This document shows positions 24,530 to 33,020 of a DNA stretch of 64,000 bases, in pieces. The stretch covers positions 31,197 through 95,196 of the forward strand of contig CALXWH010000006.1 in the NCBI GenBank assembly GCA_944392315.1, read 5' to 3'. Source of the stretch: an uncultured Alphaproteobacteria bacterium (GTDB taxonomy: Bacteria; Pseudomonadota; Alphaproteobacteria; RF32; CAG-239). Positions within the stretch are counted from its first letter, which is position 1. Every line of letters starts with the position of its first letter. Below the pieces are notes generated by a model. It did not search any database, was not told the DNA's origin, and worked only from the letters and a program-made list of their open reading frames with translations. The position numbers were made by a program, and so were the translations under genes.

Positions 24530-26518
24530 ATGAGTGATTTGTTTGAAAATTCCGCAACGGCTGTTAAGGAAGAATATTCAGCTCGTGATATTGAAGTTCT
24601 GGAAGGGCTTGATCCGGTCAGACATCGTCCGGGTATGTATATCGGCGGTACTGATGAACAGGCTTTGCACCATTTGGTCGCGGAAATTTTAGACAACTCA
24701 ATGGATGAGGCTGTGGCCGGATATGCTTCTAGAATAGACATTACGCTCAATGCCGATTATTCCGTAACCATTACCGATAACGGGCGTGGTATTCCTGTAG
24801 ATGACCACCCGAAGTTTCCGGGAAAATCTGCTCTTGAAGTTATTTTGACTACTTTGCACTCCGGTGGTAAATTTGGCGGTAATGCTTATAAAGTTTCCGG
24901 CGGTTTACACGGTGTTGGTTCATCTGTGGTCAATGCGCTTTCTTCTAAACTTGTGGTTGAAGTTGCTCGTGATAAAAAACTTTATCGTCAAGAATATTCT
25001 CGCGGCAAACCAATCACCCCGCTGATTTTGGTCGGGAATGCGCCTAATCGCCGTGGTACAAGCATCACCTTTTTGCCTGATGAAGAAATTTTTGGAACAG
25101 ATAATAAATTTGTACCGGCGAAGGTTTATCGTATGGCGCGTTCTAAAGCCTTTCTCTTTAAGGGAATTAAAATCTTTTGGAAGTGTGCACCGGAGCTTTT
25201 GACCGAATCTGACGGAATTCCTCAAGAAACGGAATTTAACTTTCCAAATGGATTACTTGATTTCTTAAACTATCAAATCGGGACAAGACCAACGATAAAT
25301 CGCGCTCCTTTCTTTGGCGAAGCGGATCTTGCCGGTGATGAAGGTAAAGTTGAGTGGGCGATTACTTGGCCTGAAGATGAAAAAGGCTTTTGCTCTTCTT
25401 ATTGTAATACAGTTATTACGCCGCAAGGCGGTACGCATGAACAAGGCTTTCGTACAGCTTTACTCAAAGGGCTTAAAGAATATGCCGATATGGCCAATAT
25501 TAAAAAAGCGGCAGGTATTACGGCTGAAGACTTTTTAAGCGATGCCGCGATTATGCTTTCGGTCTTTATTCGTGATCCGCAATTTCAGGGGCAAACGAAA
25601 GATAAATTAACCTCCACAAAAGCTGCTTATTTGGTTGAAAAAGCCGTTAAGGATTCTTTTGATCACTGGCTTTCTTCTGATAAAGAAAATGCCAGTGCGT
25701 TGATTGAATATGTTGTGGATAGAGCGGAATTACGCAAAAAAAGAAAAGAAGAAAAAGTGCAAAATCGTAAATCCCCGACAAAGAAATTGCGTCTTCCGGG
25801 GAAACTTGCCGATTGTTCTAAATCTGCAGCTGAAGATACTGAAATTTTTATCGTTGAGGGAGATTCTGCGGGTGGCTCTGCTAAACAAGGGCGTGACCGT
25901 ATGACGCAGGCCATTCTGCCGCTACGTGGTAAAATCCTTAATGTTGCCAGCGCAAGCCTTGATAAAATTACGCAAAACCAAGAAATTAAAGATATGATTG
26001 AGGCGCTGGGTTGCGGCACAAAAGATAATTATAAAGAGGAAAATCTGCGTTATGAAAAAATTATCATCATGACCGATGCTGATGTTGACGGTGCGCATAT
26101 TACCTCGCTTTTGATGACTTTCTTTTATCAATATATGCCGAAGTTAATTGAAAACGGGCATTTGTTTATTGCAACGCCACCTCTTTATAAAATTGTTTTT
26201 GGCGGCAAAAACTACTATGCTCTGGATGATGAGGAAAAAGATAAAATCTTAAGCAAAGCTAAAGCTAATCAAAAACCGGATATCAGCCGATTTAAAGGTT
26301 TGGGCGAAATGAGCGCTTTGCAACTTCGCGAGACAACTATGGATAAAAATAATCGTGTTTTGTTGCGTGTTGTTGTGCCGACAGCCAACACGGAAGAGGC
26401 TCGCGATGAAGCATTTGAAACCAGACGTCAGGTTGAGCGTTTGATGGGGAAAGATCCGGAACAACGTTTCAAATTTATTATTGAACGAGCTAAGTTTGCC
26501 GAGGATTTGGATATTTAA
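24530..26518 (+). CDS. parE: DNA topoisomerase IV subunit B
   Basis: The 662-residue ATPase subunit of topoisomerase IV, which separates replicated chromosomes. GHKL ATPase motifs: 'RPGMYIGGTDEQALHHLVAEILDNSMDEA' in pieces, 'VTITDNGRGIPVD', 'GGLHGVGSSVVNALS'; transducer 'GTHEQGFRTAL' and 'FQGQTKDKLTS'; TOPRIM 'IVEGDSAGGSAKQGRDR', 'ILPLRGKILNV', 'MTDADVDGAHI'; and 'RFKGLGEMSALQLRETTM'. The 'KLRLPGKLADCS' stretch and short length indicate ParE rather than GyrB. GAGGA lies 5 bases before ATG 24530; the frame extends 26 hydrophobic codons upstream, which I reject. Confidence 0.93.
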   Translation: MSDLFENSATAVKEEYSARDIEVLEGLDPVRHRPGMYIGGTDEQALHHLVAEILDNSMDEAVAGYASRIDITLNADYSVTITDNGRGIPVDDHPKFPGKSALEVILTTLHSGGKFGGNAYKVSGGLHGVGSSVVNALSSKLVVEVARDKKLYRQEYSRGKPITPLILVGNAPNRRGTSITFLPDEEIFGTDNKFVPAKVYRMARSKAFLFKGIKIFWKCAPELLTESDGIPQETEFNFPNGLLDFLNYQIGTRPTINRAPFFGEADLAGDEGKVEWAITWPEDEKGFCSSYCNTVITPQGGTHEQGFRTALLKGLKEYADMANIKKAAGITAEDFLSDAAIMLSVFIRDPQFQGQTKDKLTSTKAAYLVEKAVKDSFDHWLSSDKENASALIEYVVDRAELRKKRKEEKVQNRKSPTKKLRLPGKLADCSKSAAEDTEIFIVEGDSAGGSAKQGRDRMTQAILPLRGKILNVASASLDKITQNQEIKDMIEALGCGTKDNYKEENLRYEKIIIMTDADVDGAHITSLLMTFFYQYMPKLIENGHLFIATPPLYKIVFGGKNYYALDDEEKDKILSKAKANQKPDISRFKGLGEMSALQLRETTMDKNNRVLLRVVVPTANTEEARDEAFETRRQVERLMGKDPEQRFKFIIERAKFAEDLDI

Positions 26519-26607
26519 GATCGCTTTGAAATAATGAAGTCAGTTTACCGACAGATAGATAAGAAAGCGGTTATCCTCAAAAGCATAGTGGGGTACTATA
26601 GATAAGA

Positions 26608-26633
26608 AAGGCAGTTTTTACTGTCTTTTTTAT
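26608..26633 (+). terminator. Terminator of parE
   Basis: AAGGCAG / CTGTCTT with one G-U pair and a 6-base loop, then TTTTTT. The 90 bases before it contain a direct repeat of TAGATAAGAAAG (about 26555 and 26599). Confidence 0.75.
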
Positions 26634-26698
26634 TTGCTCATAGTCTTTCATCTTTTGAGAAAGAAGTATTTCTATCCGTTTCCTATTCCTTTTGATAT

Positions 26699-28216
26699 CT
26701 AGTCATAAGCACGGTAATATCGCTTTTTATAATCAAAATCACATTTTAATCGGCTATATTCCGGTTTTAAAATATACAAGACATCGGAGTTATCAAAGGG
26801 CTTGTAATATTTATTTATAAAATTCATATCCGGTGTATGGACATTTTTATCTATGCCGCGTTCGGCTGAATATTTATCTTTATACGGTGCAACATAGATA
26901 ATTTTCGGCTTATATGTCTTAATGACTTCATTTATATCCATTAGCGGATGTATACCTATCTTTGCCCCGATAACGTCTAACTGTCCGAGTAAATTCCAAT
27001 AATAGTGCGGGTCGCGATTATATAAGTTATACAAATTGCCATCTCCGTTAATGACGTAATCGCATGGCGTTGTAACACGGACGATTTTTTTATTCAACGG
27101 GTCATAAAAGCGTCCGACTTTCTCTCCCAGATTTCCCTCATATACCGCTGGTTTATACATACAAAATGCAAGGGTGGCTATGAGCACATAGATTAAGGCA
27201 AAATGTTTCTTGAACACTTTTTCCTCTAAAAACATTGCACTTAGTATCGCCGCTAAATATATCAGCAAATAAAAATAATAAGCAAAAGCCGAAAAATACA
27301 GTAAGCGTTGCGCCAGCTCCGTTAGAAATAATATGGTTAGTATATTAAAGTAAATATTTCTTTGACGAATAAAGCAAATTATCGCCAAGAAACTTCCGAC
27401 CAATAACAATTTCAACTCCGGCCAAATCATCCCTTGCCTACGTTCTTCGGCAAATAAATCCGGTATATAGAGATTAAAGATAAAGTTTGAACGGAACCAA
27501 ATTGCCAAAATATCATTGTGCCATAAATATACGGCATAACCGAGGCTCAAAGCTACCGGCAAAAGCATAGCATAAATGATGGCTTCCCATCTGATGACTT
27601 TCTTATATAGTAAATAAAAGGTCACTAATGCTAATACCGCCAGGGCAAAAATGATTTTTTGCAAAAACATAAACGATGCCCAGAATAACAGCATCGCTAT
27701 GCTTAACTGACTTATTTTTTGTTCCTTAATATGGCAAAAGTAAAAGTAAAGTCCGGCAAAGAAAGCCGTCATCATAAAATTATCCGGACGAAAGTTTACA
27801 ACCGATACCACAACATATGGGGTCAATGCTATAGCTGCCGCAATTATTCCTCCAAGTTTATCGGTTAAAAAGCGTGAGGTTATCAGATATAAAAAGTAAT
27901 AATTCAAAAACGAACTTAATATTGCTGCACTCACAACCGTGGCCGTGATGATATTATCATCCACGCCTTGTGCGTGCAACCCGACAAAGGGTGCAAACAA
28001 ATACCATAACAAGGGGTTATGATGTTGGAAAAAATCTTTGTATGGGATAAAATTTGCATACACTAACCACGAAGAGTGAATATGCTCCAGCGTATCTCCT
28101 CCTAAAGTATTTGTTTTCCAGGCAATATACAAACAAAAAAGTAACCTATAAGTCAGGTGTCCCAGTAAAAAAAATGCCGGAAACTTTTGATATATTTTCT
28201 GTAATATTTGCGGCAT
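26699..28216 (-). CDS. GT-C family membrane glycosyltransferase (ArnT/PMT-like)
   Basis: A 505-residue polytopic protein with about 10-12 transmembrane helices and a soluble C-terminal domain of about 110 residues. The first periplasmic loop has 'GGDTLEHIHSSWLVYANFIPYKDFFQHHNPLLWYL' in pieces, including the acidic residue (GGD) and 'Y-x-D-F-F-x-H-H-x-P' pattern of GT-C enzymes that take sugars from polyprenyl phosphate. 'VVNFRPDNFMMTAFF' follows as in GT39/GT83 relatives. It starts at ATG 28216, 10 bases after the phosphate transporter stop, with its AAGGAG overlapping that stop. The acceptor is unknown. Confidence 0.75.
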   Translation of the reverse strand: MPQILQKIYQKFPAFFLLGHLTYRLLFCLYIAWKTNTLGGDTLEHIHSSWLVYANFIPYKDFFQHHNPLLWYLFAPFVGLHAQGVDDNIITATVVSAAILSSFLNYYFLYLITSRFLTDKLGGIIAAAIALTPYVVVSVVNFRPDNFMMTAFFAGLYFYFCHIKEQKISQLSIAMLLFWASFMFLQKIIFALAVLALVTFYLLYKKVIRWEAIIYAMLLPVALSLGYAVYLWHNDILAIWFRSNFIFNLYIPDLFAEERRQGMIWPELKLLLVGSFLAIICFIRQRNIYFNILTILFLTELAQRLLYFSAFAYYFYLLIYLAAILSAMFLEEKVFKKHFALIYVLIATLAFCMYKPAVYEGNLGEKVGRFYDPLNKKIVRVTTPCDYVINGDGNLYNLYNRDPHYYWNLLGQLDVIGAKIGIHPLMDINEVIKTYKPKIIYVAPYKDKYSAERGIDKNVHTPDMNFINKYYKPFDNSDVLYILKPEYSRLKCDFDYKKRYYRAYD

Positions 28217-28226
28217 TTTTTGCTCC

Positions 28227-29279
28227 TTATGGGATAAATATGGTTTGCTTAAATACATTTTCCATGAAAAACAGAGAAATAAAACTTAGGGCAAACGCTA
28301 TTATCGGGGTGGCTATCCAGCCTGATACCACGCGCAATATCAGACTCCATTTAATTCCCTTGCCGCCCTTTACCAAGCCTATCCCCACTATCGCTCCAAT
28401 CACGGCTTGTGTACTGGAAACAGGCACGGCCGGTATCGGCGGTAGATTCATGGAAATGAGAAAATGTTCCAAACTTTCTGATGAAAACAATATCAACACC
28501 AGAGATTGTGATAAAATAACAATCCATGCCACAGTCGGCGAAAATGACAACACATTTTTACCCACCGTACGAATAGCTCTTTGCGAATATGTAAATATCC
28601 CGACACATGCGGCAATACCCCCCAGCAAAAACAGAACTTGTATACTGCTTAAGGTATAAAATGTTCCTAACTTTATTGGTTCCAAGACATTTGAATCTAT
28701 AAATACGCCCACAACGTTTGCCATATTATTTGCCCCAAGCGCAAAACCGCCTAGTGCTGTGGTTAAGACCATGCCTACGCGCACAGCCATATCTTGCCAT
28801 AAAATGTGCACTTTGCTGTGGTGCAGGAGTTTTTTCACACAAATATATAAACCAACGGCTATAAAACCTGAAATTATCGGACAGAATATCCATGTCGCAC
28901 AAATGTTGGTTAAGGTTTCCGTATCGGTCGGTTTGTGATTATAGACGTTCCAACCGATAATGCCCCCCACAATAGCCTGTGAGATGGATACACTTATGCC
29001 GGATTTTAACATCATCAGCACAGCCAGTGCCGATGATAATGACACGGTAAATGCGGCTGGCAGAGTATTAATTTCACCTAGGGTATTTAATGTTTCTGCC
29101 GTATTTTGACCGCTAAACACAGCGCCTAATACTAAAAATATGCTGGCAATCACAGCCGCAGTTGTGAAGCGTAGCATCTTTGTACCAACGGCCGTACCAA
29201 AAATATTAGACGCATCGTTGGCGCCCAATGACCACCCCAGAAATAATCCACTTGATAAAAAGAACAAATATTCCAGCAT
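28227..29279 (-). CDS. pit: PiT-type inorganic phosphate transporter
   Basis: The 350-residue inner-membrane carrier imports phosphate with a cation. The two inverted PiT repeats each carry the family signature: 'GWSLGANDASNIFGTAVGTK' near the N-terminus and 'GGFALGANNMANVVGVF' in the middle, and 'VPVSSTQAVIGAIVGIGLVKGG' in the C-terminal half. Length is toward the short end, as in archaeal and alphaproteobacterial forms. It follows the DUF47 gene by 3 bases, the classic pair. Confidence 0.93.
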   Translation of the reverse strand: MLEYLFFLSSGLFLGWSLGANDASNIFGTAVGTKMLRFTTAAVIASIFLVLGAVFSGQNTAETLNTLGEINTLPAAFTVSLSSALAVLMMLKSGISVSISQAIVGGIIGWNVYNHKPTDTETLTNICATWIFCPIISGFIAVGLYICVKKLLHHSKVHILWQDMAVRVGMVLTTALGGFALGANNMANVVGVFIDSNVLEPIKLGTFYTLSSIQVLFLLGGIAACVGIFTYSQRAIRTVGKNVLSFSPTVAWIVILSQSLVLILFSSESLEHFLISMNLPPIPAVPVSSTQAVIGAIVGIGLVKGGKGIKWSLILRVVSGWIATPIIAFALSFISLFFMENVFKQTIFIP

Positions 29280-29282
29280 CGC

Positions 29283-29942
29283 TTAAATTTCCCGTTTGAT
29301 AGCAAAGATAAGCAAGGCATCAATGCAGTCTTCAGCTAAATCCGCAATATCAGCTACTTCTTCAATGAAATTATTTATTTGCATTTTATGTGCTAAATCC
29401 AAGTCTGAATCAAAAACTTCATTACGCAATTTGGCTGCGGTTTTATCGCTTTGATGTTCCAACAAATAAACTTTTTTGGAATAATCGCGCAGTGTAACCA
29501 AATCTCTGAAAAAAGCTCTGGAAGCTATTGCCATATTTTCAGCACAATCTGCAACTTGACCTACCAGCTCTTGCAGTTGGGCATGATATTCTTCAGGAAT
29601 ATTCGGACGTTCTATATAAAATTTATGAGCAACTTCATCAAACAGATTGATGACCCTATCCAAATTTTCTACCAATTCCAAAATGTTTCCGCGTAAATCC
29701 GGTATTAAATTTTGTTCATAGAGTTTGCTTTCTATTTCGCGGCGCAAAATATCCGAATCGTGCTCTATTATCTTTATTTTTTTACTGGTGTGACGATATT
29801 TTTCACTACGCTGTTCTTGCAAATATATGCTCACAGCTTCTTTGAAAACCATAGTCATTTCAATTATTTTATCATGGAGGCTGTCTATATTATGTTCCAA
29901 ATCTCTGGTTCGCGCAAATAAAGATATCTTCACATTAAACAT
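29283..29942 (-). CDS. DUF47 / PhoU-like phosphate transport accessory protein
   Basis: The 219-residue all-helical protein matches DUF47 (TIGR00153), a relative of PhoU: 'LFARTRDLEHNIDSLHDKIIEM' in pieces, 'KKIKIIEHDSDILRREIESKLYEQ' in pieces and 'LDRVINLFDEVAHKF', with acidic E/D-xxx-D motifs for metal binding ('EVADIADLAEDCIDALLI'). It is thought to control the linked PiT carrier. First gene of a three-gene operon with pit and the GT-C gene. A TTGACA at 30034-30029 may be its -35 box, but I see no good -10. Confidence 0.9.
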   Translation of the reverse strand: MFNVKISLFARTRDLEHNIDSLHDKIIEMTMVFKEAVSIYLQEQRSEKYRHTSKKIKIIEHDSDILRREIESKLYEQNLIPDLRGNILELVENLDRVINLFDEVAHKFYIERPNIPEEYHAQLQELVGQVADCAENMAIASRAFFRDLVTLRDYSKKVYLLEHQSDKTAAKLRNEVFDSDLDLAHKMQINNFIEEVADIADLAEDCIDALLIFAIKREI

Positions 29943-30116
29943 TTATCTCTTATTCCCTTCCTTTTGTCTTTTTAGAATCGTCTTTTTTTCCTTGTTATTG
30001 TTTATTTGATTTTAAACTTACGCACTTTGTCAACATATTTTTATTTTTGACTTGCATTTATTTTTTTATTCTCTTACTTTTTAAGGGTTATATAACGTTT
30101 TTTAAGGATGGGAAAT

Positions 30117-30866
30117 ATGCAAAAAGATCATATTATTACCGTTTTGGTATCTGTTATTGCGAGCGTTGTTGTCTCTGTTGCACTTTGCGCTACTGTTTCG
30201 GGTTCTAAAACGTCAACTTCTGTTTCTACAGGTTCTCAAAATATCAACCAAGCTATTGAAGATTATTTAATGAATAATCCGAGCAAGGTTCGTGAAGCTT
30301 TGGAATTGGCTGCTCAACAGGAGCAAATTGAAGCTCAGAAACGTATTGCCGAACTTTATAAGGCTAACTGGAAAGATTTAAGTTCTTATGAAGGTTCTCC
30401 TTTTGTTGGACCAAAGGATGCAAAAGTTACTATTGTTGAATTCTTTGATTTCAACTGCGGCTACTGCAAACATTTAGCGCCTGAACTTTTGAAAGTTATC
30501 AAAGCTAATAAAGATGTTAAAGTTGTTTTCAAACCGGTAACTTTCTTGGGTTCTATGCCTGCGGCTAAAGCTGCTATGGCTGCTAATAAGCAAGGCAAAT
30601 TCTTGGAAGTTTATGAAGCTTTGTTAACTCATAATGGTCAAGTTACTTCGGCTGTTATTGATGAAATCATCAAAAAAGCCGGTCTTGATGTTGAAAAAAC
30701 AAAGAAGTTGATGGAAAGTGATGAAATTGCAAAAGAAATTTCTGATATTTCTGCACTTTCTCAAAAAGTTCAAATTCGCGGTGTGCCGACTTTGATTATG
30801 AATGGTGAAGCATTGCAAGCTATTGATGCCGCTACTATTCAGGCCGCTATTGATAATGCAAAATAA
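30117..30866 (+). CDS. DsbA-like periplasmic thiol oxidoreductase (copy 1)
   Basis: A 249-residue exported protein: N-terminal hydrophobic anchor or signal (residues about 7-28), a helical stalk ('INQAIEDYLMNNPSKVREAL', 'EQIEAQKRIAELYK') and a DsbA/DSBA-fold domain with 'TIVEFFDFNCGYCKHL' (CGYC active site) and cis-Pro 'IRGVPTLIMNG'. The stalk resembles the trimerising segment of alpha-DsbA2/ScsC isomerases, so it may shuffle rather than form disulfides; that is inference. ATG 30117 is preferred (AAGGA 8 bases before); ATG 30108 overlaps the ribosome site. A paralogue follows. Confidence 0.88.
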   Translation: MQKDHIITVLVSVIASVVVSVALCATVSGSKTSTSVSTGSQNINQAIEDYLMNNPSKVREALELAAQQEQIEAQKRIAELYKANWKDLSSYEGSPFVGPKDAKVTIVEFFDFNCGYCKHLAPELLKVIKANKDVKVVFKPVTFLGSMPAAKAAMAANKQGKFLEVYEALLTHNGQVTSAVIDEIIKKAGLDVEKTKKLMESDEIAKEISDISALSQKVQIRGVPTLIMNGEALQAIDAATIQAAIDNAK

Positions 30867-30886
30867 TTTTATTACTTTGCACTCCG

Positions 30887-30917
30887 GCCCGTTCTCTCTA
30901 AGGACGGGCTTTTTTAT
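30887..30917 (+). terminator. Terminator between the two DsbA-like genes
   Basis: GCCCGTTCT / AGGACGGGC stem (30887-30909) followed by TTTTTT, so the two paralogues have separate transcription units. Confidence 0.85.
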
Positions 30918-31011
30918 TGTGAAAATTTGATGATTATATGTAAAAACTATTGCATCAATCACTAATCTCGCTAAACTTAAACGTGTTTTTTGATATGTTT
31001 GTGAGGGTGTT

Positions 31012-31812
31012 ATGAAAATCTTTTTTAAATATTTAATGGTCTTGATTGTTGCTGCGCTTGGAGCCACTGCTGTTCTTTATGCCGATGCGCATTGTCCGCA
31101 AAGGAAGGCTCAACAAAAGCAAATGATAGACCAAGCTATTGAAAATTACGTTCAACAAAATAAAGAAAATATTGCCAAACTTGTCTTGGATAGTGAGGCT
31201 TTTAAGACGGCTCAACAACAAAAAATAGAGACGCTTGATGCACAAAATGGAGAACAACAAGAAAGTGCTGCTGTTGAAGAAAACAATCCCAACAAAATCT
31301 ATTTGGATCATTGGGATGAAATGAAAAATAGCAGTATTGCTCCTTTTGCAGGACCTAAAGATGCTAAAGTGACGGTTGTTGAGTTTTTTGATTTTGCTTG
31401 CGGACACTGCAAAGCATTGGCTCCGGTTATGGCTCAACTAATCAAAAAAAATCCCGATGTTAAATTTGTCTTTAACCCACTCTTTTTCATGAGTGAACAT
31501 TCTCCATATGCCGCAAAAGCATCTTTGGCAGCGTTTCAAAAAGGAAAATTTGTGGAAGTTTTTGAAGGTATTATGACACTTCCTGAAATGAACGAAGAGA
31601 CAATTAACCAAATTCTTGCTGATGAAGAACTTAGTGTTGATGAAATTAAACAAATGATGGAACAAAAAGAAATCCGTCGCGGTATTCAAGATATTGATGC
31701 TTTATCACAAGTTTTGGGAATTAACGGCGTTCCTATGGTGCTTATTAACGGAGAACCTTTTTATGGACGCAGTTTTGATGAGCTACAAAACAAAATTAAT
31801 AGCTATAAATAA
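31012..31812 (+). CDS. DsbA-like periplasmic thiol oxidoreductase (copy 2)
   Basis: A 266-residue paralogue of the preceding gene: signal or anchor (residues 6-24), helical stalk ('QKQMIDQAIENYVQQNKENI') with a Gln/Glu-rich insertion ('LDAQNGEQQESAAVEENN'), then 'TVVEFFDFACGHCKALAP' with a CGHC active site, as in PDI-like and oxidising DsbA enzymes, and cis-Pro 'INGVPMVLINGEP'. The XX dipeptide (GH against GY in copy 1) suggests a different redox potential. Extra Cys 28 lies just after the anchor. GAGGGTG precedes the ATG. Confidence 0.88.
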   Translation: MKIFFKYLMVLIVAALGATAVLYADAHCPQRKAQQKQMIDQAIENYVQQNKENIAKLVLDSEAFKTAQQQKIETLDAQNGEQQESAAVEENNPNKIYLDHWDEMKNSSIAPFAGPKDAKVTVVEFFDFACGHCKALAPVMAQLIKKNPDVKFVFNPLFFMSEHSPYAAKASLAAFQKGKFVEVFEGIMTLPEMNEETINQILADEELSVDEIKQMMEQKEIRRGIQDIDALSQVLGINGVPMVLINGEPFYGRSFDELQNKINSYK

Positions 31813-31830
31813 ACGTACTTAAAACAAAAT

Positions 31831-31866
31831 ATCCCCTGAAGCTCGCAAGCTCAGGGGATTTTTTGT
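31831..31866. terminator. Bidirectional terminator
   Basis: ATCCCCTG / CAGGGGAT with an inner AGCT-CGCA-AGCT extension and a T run, between convergent genes. Confidence 0.92.
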
Positions 31867-31873
31867 TTTCACA

Positions 31874-32920
31874 TCAAGGTTTGAATACTTGTCCGGATTC
31901 ACCATATATTTCGCCATCTTCAAATAAAATACCCAAAATTGCGCCATCATACAGTTTATCCAACGTGTTTGTTTTGGGATTGAAACGGCGTACTGTTCCA
32001 TATACTCCGCTAAAACCTTCTTTGTCATATACCTCGCAAATCAGCGTTGTTGATTTTCTGCCCAAAGAGAACCCACGATATAGTTCAATGTACTCAAAGT
32101 TTTTGCCAAGGAGTATAACAGTTTCCATACCTTCATGAAAAATGACTGATGATACAGATAATGCATAGCATGATGGATTATGTTTCTCGTCGCTATAAAT
32201 TCCCCAGACTTGATATCTGTCATCGTCTTTTATAATCAGATATTCATTTGGGACACCTGCACGTATTATTTCTTCGTTATAAATCACTTCTATCTCGTCC
32301 TTTTCCGGCACTAAGATATTTTCACAAGTGTATCTGTCGGCTGAGATTTCTGTATATCCATCGTCCTGTAGGATATTTAAAATAATCTTTTCATCCGCTT
32401 TATTTTTAGGCGATAAAAAGACATTTTCTCCTACTCTTTGTCCGAGCTCTTGGATATCTTCGCTATACTTATTTATAAGCATCCATACATCTTCTCCATC
32501 ATCGCTTTTGGAGCTATAAATAAAAGCATTCTTGCTTCCGGCATAAATTTTCCGATTATACTCGCTCGCAAATACCATATATTCTGATTTTTTTGTCTGA
32601 ATCAGAATTTCATATGTTGCAGGGCGATATTTATGCTCTATGCGGTAAACATAGACTTTGCACCGGCGAGGCCCCATCTGCACTGAAAAGTAATCATCTG
32701 CGCACAATACCAGCGATAGTCCTTGTAAAATGAACAATATTCCACAAACCATCATTACCCATACAAACATTTGTAAATCTTTATCCGGTAATAGAAATAT
32801 TATACATAAGATACTGAAAATAAGCCCCACTATAGCCATGAAGCCATCTGCACTACATACCTTTTTCCATGCGGAGCGTTCACATATGCGTGACAATCTC
32901 CAAGACATCAATCTATCCAT
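31874..32920 (-). CDS. Hypothetical two-helix membrane protein
   Basis: I do not recognise this 348-residue protein. Two hydrophobic helices (about residues 27-43 and 51-73) form a hairpin after a basic N-terminus, and about 270 residues of mixed, beta-rich, soluble sequence follow ('RCKVYVYRIEHKYRPATYEILI' in pieces; 'YLIIKDDDRYQVWGIYSDE' ; 'GVYGTVRRFNPKTNTLDKLYDG' in pieces). If both ends are cytoplasmic, the soluble part faces inside. No clear ribosome site precedes the ATG; a second ATG four codons on has GGAT upstream. Monocistronic. Confidence 0.6.
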   Translation of the reverse strand: MDRLMSWRLSRICERSAWKKVCSADGFMAIVGLIFSILCIIFLLPDKDLQMFVWVMMVCGILFILQGLSLVLCADDYFSVQMGPRRCKVYVYRIEHKYRPATYEILIQTKKSEYMVFASEYNRKIYAGSKNAFIYSSKSDDGEDVWMLINKYSEDIQELGQRVGENVFLSPKNKADEKIILNILQDDGYTEISADRYTCENILVPEKDEIEVIYNEEIIRAGVPNEYLIIKDDDRYQVWGIYSDEKHNPSCYALSVSSVIFHEGMETVILLGKNFEYIELYRGFSLGRKSTTLICEVYDKEGFSGVYGTVRRFNPKTNTLDKLYDGAILGILFEDGEIYGESGQVFKP

Positions 32921-33020
32921 AAAACATTATAATTTAAGTGATACAATAATTGTTAACTGGCGTGAATTGTATCTATTTTTGTTGATTTGTCAAATATTTT
33001 GTGAGGGTAAATAACGCTCA

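Noticed and set aside
28054..28659. Rightward ORF of 201 codons opposite pit and the GT-C gene
   Set aside because: Antisense to the conserved PiT reading frame, with no ribosome site and a composition typical of a reversed membrane protein gene.
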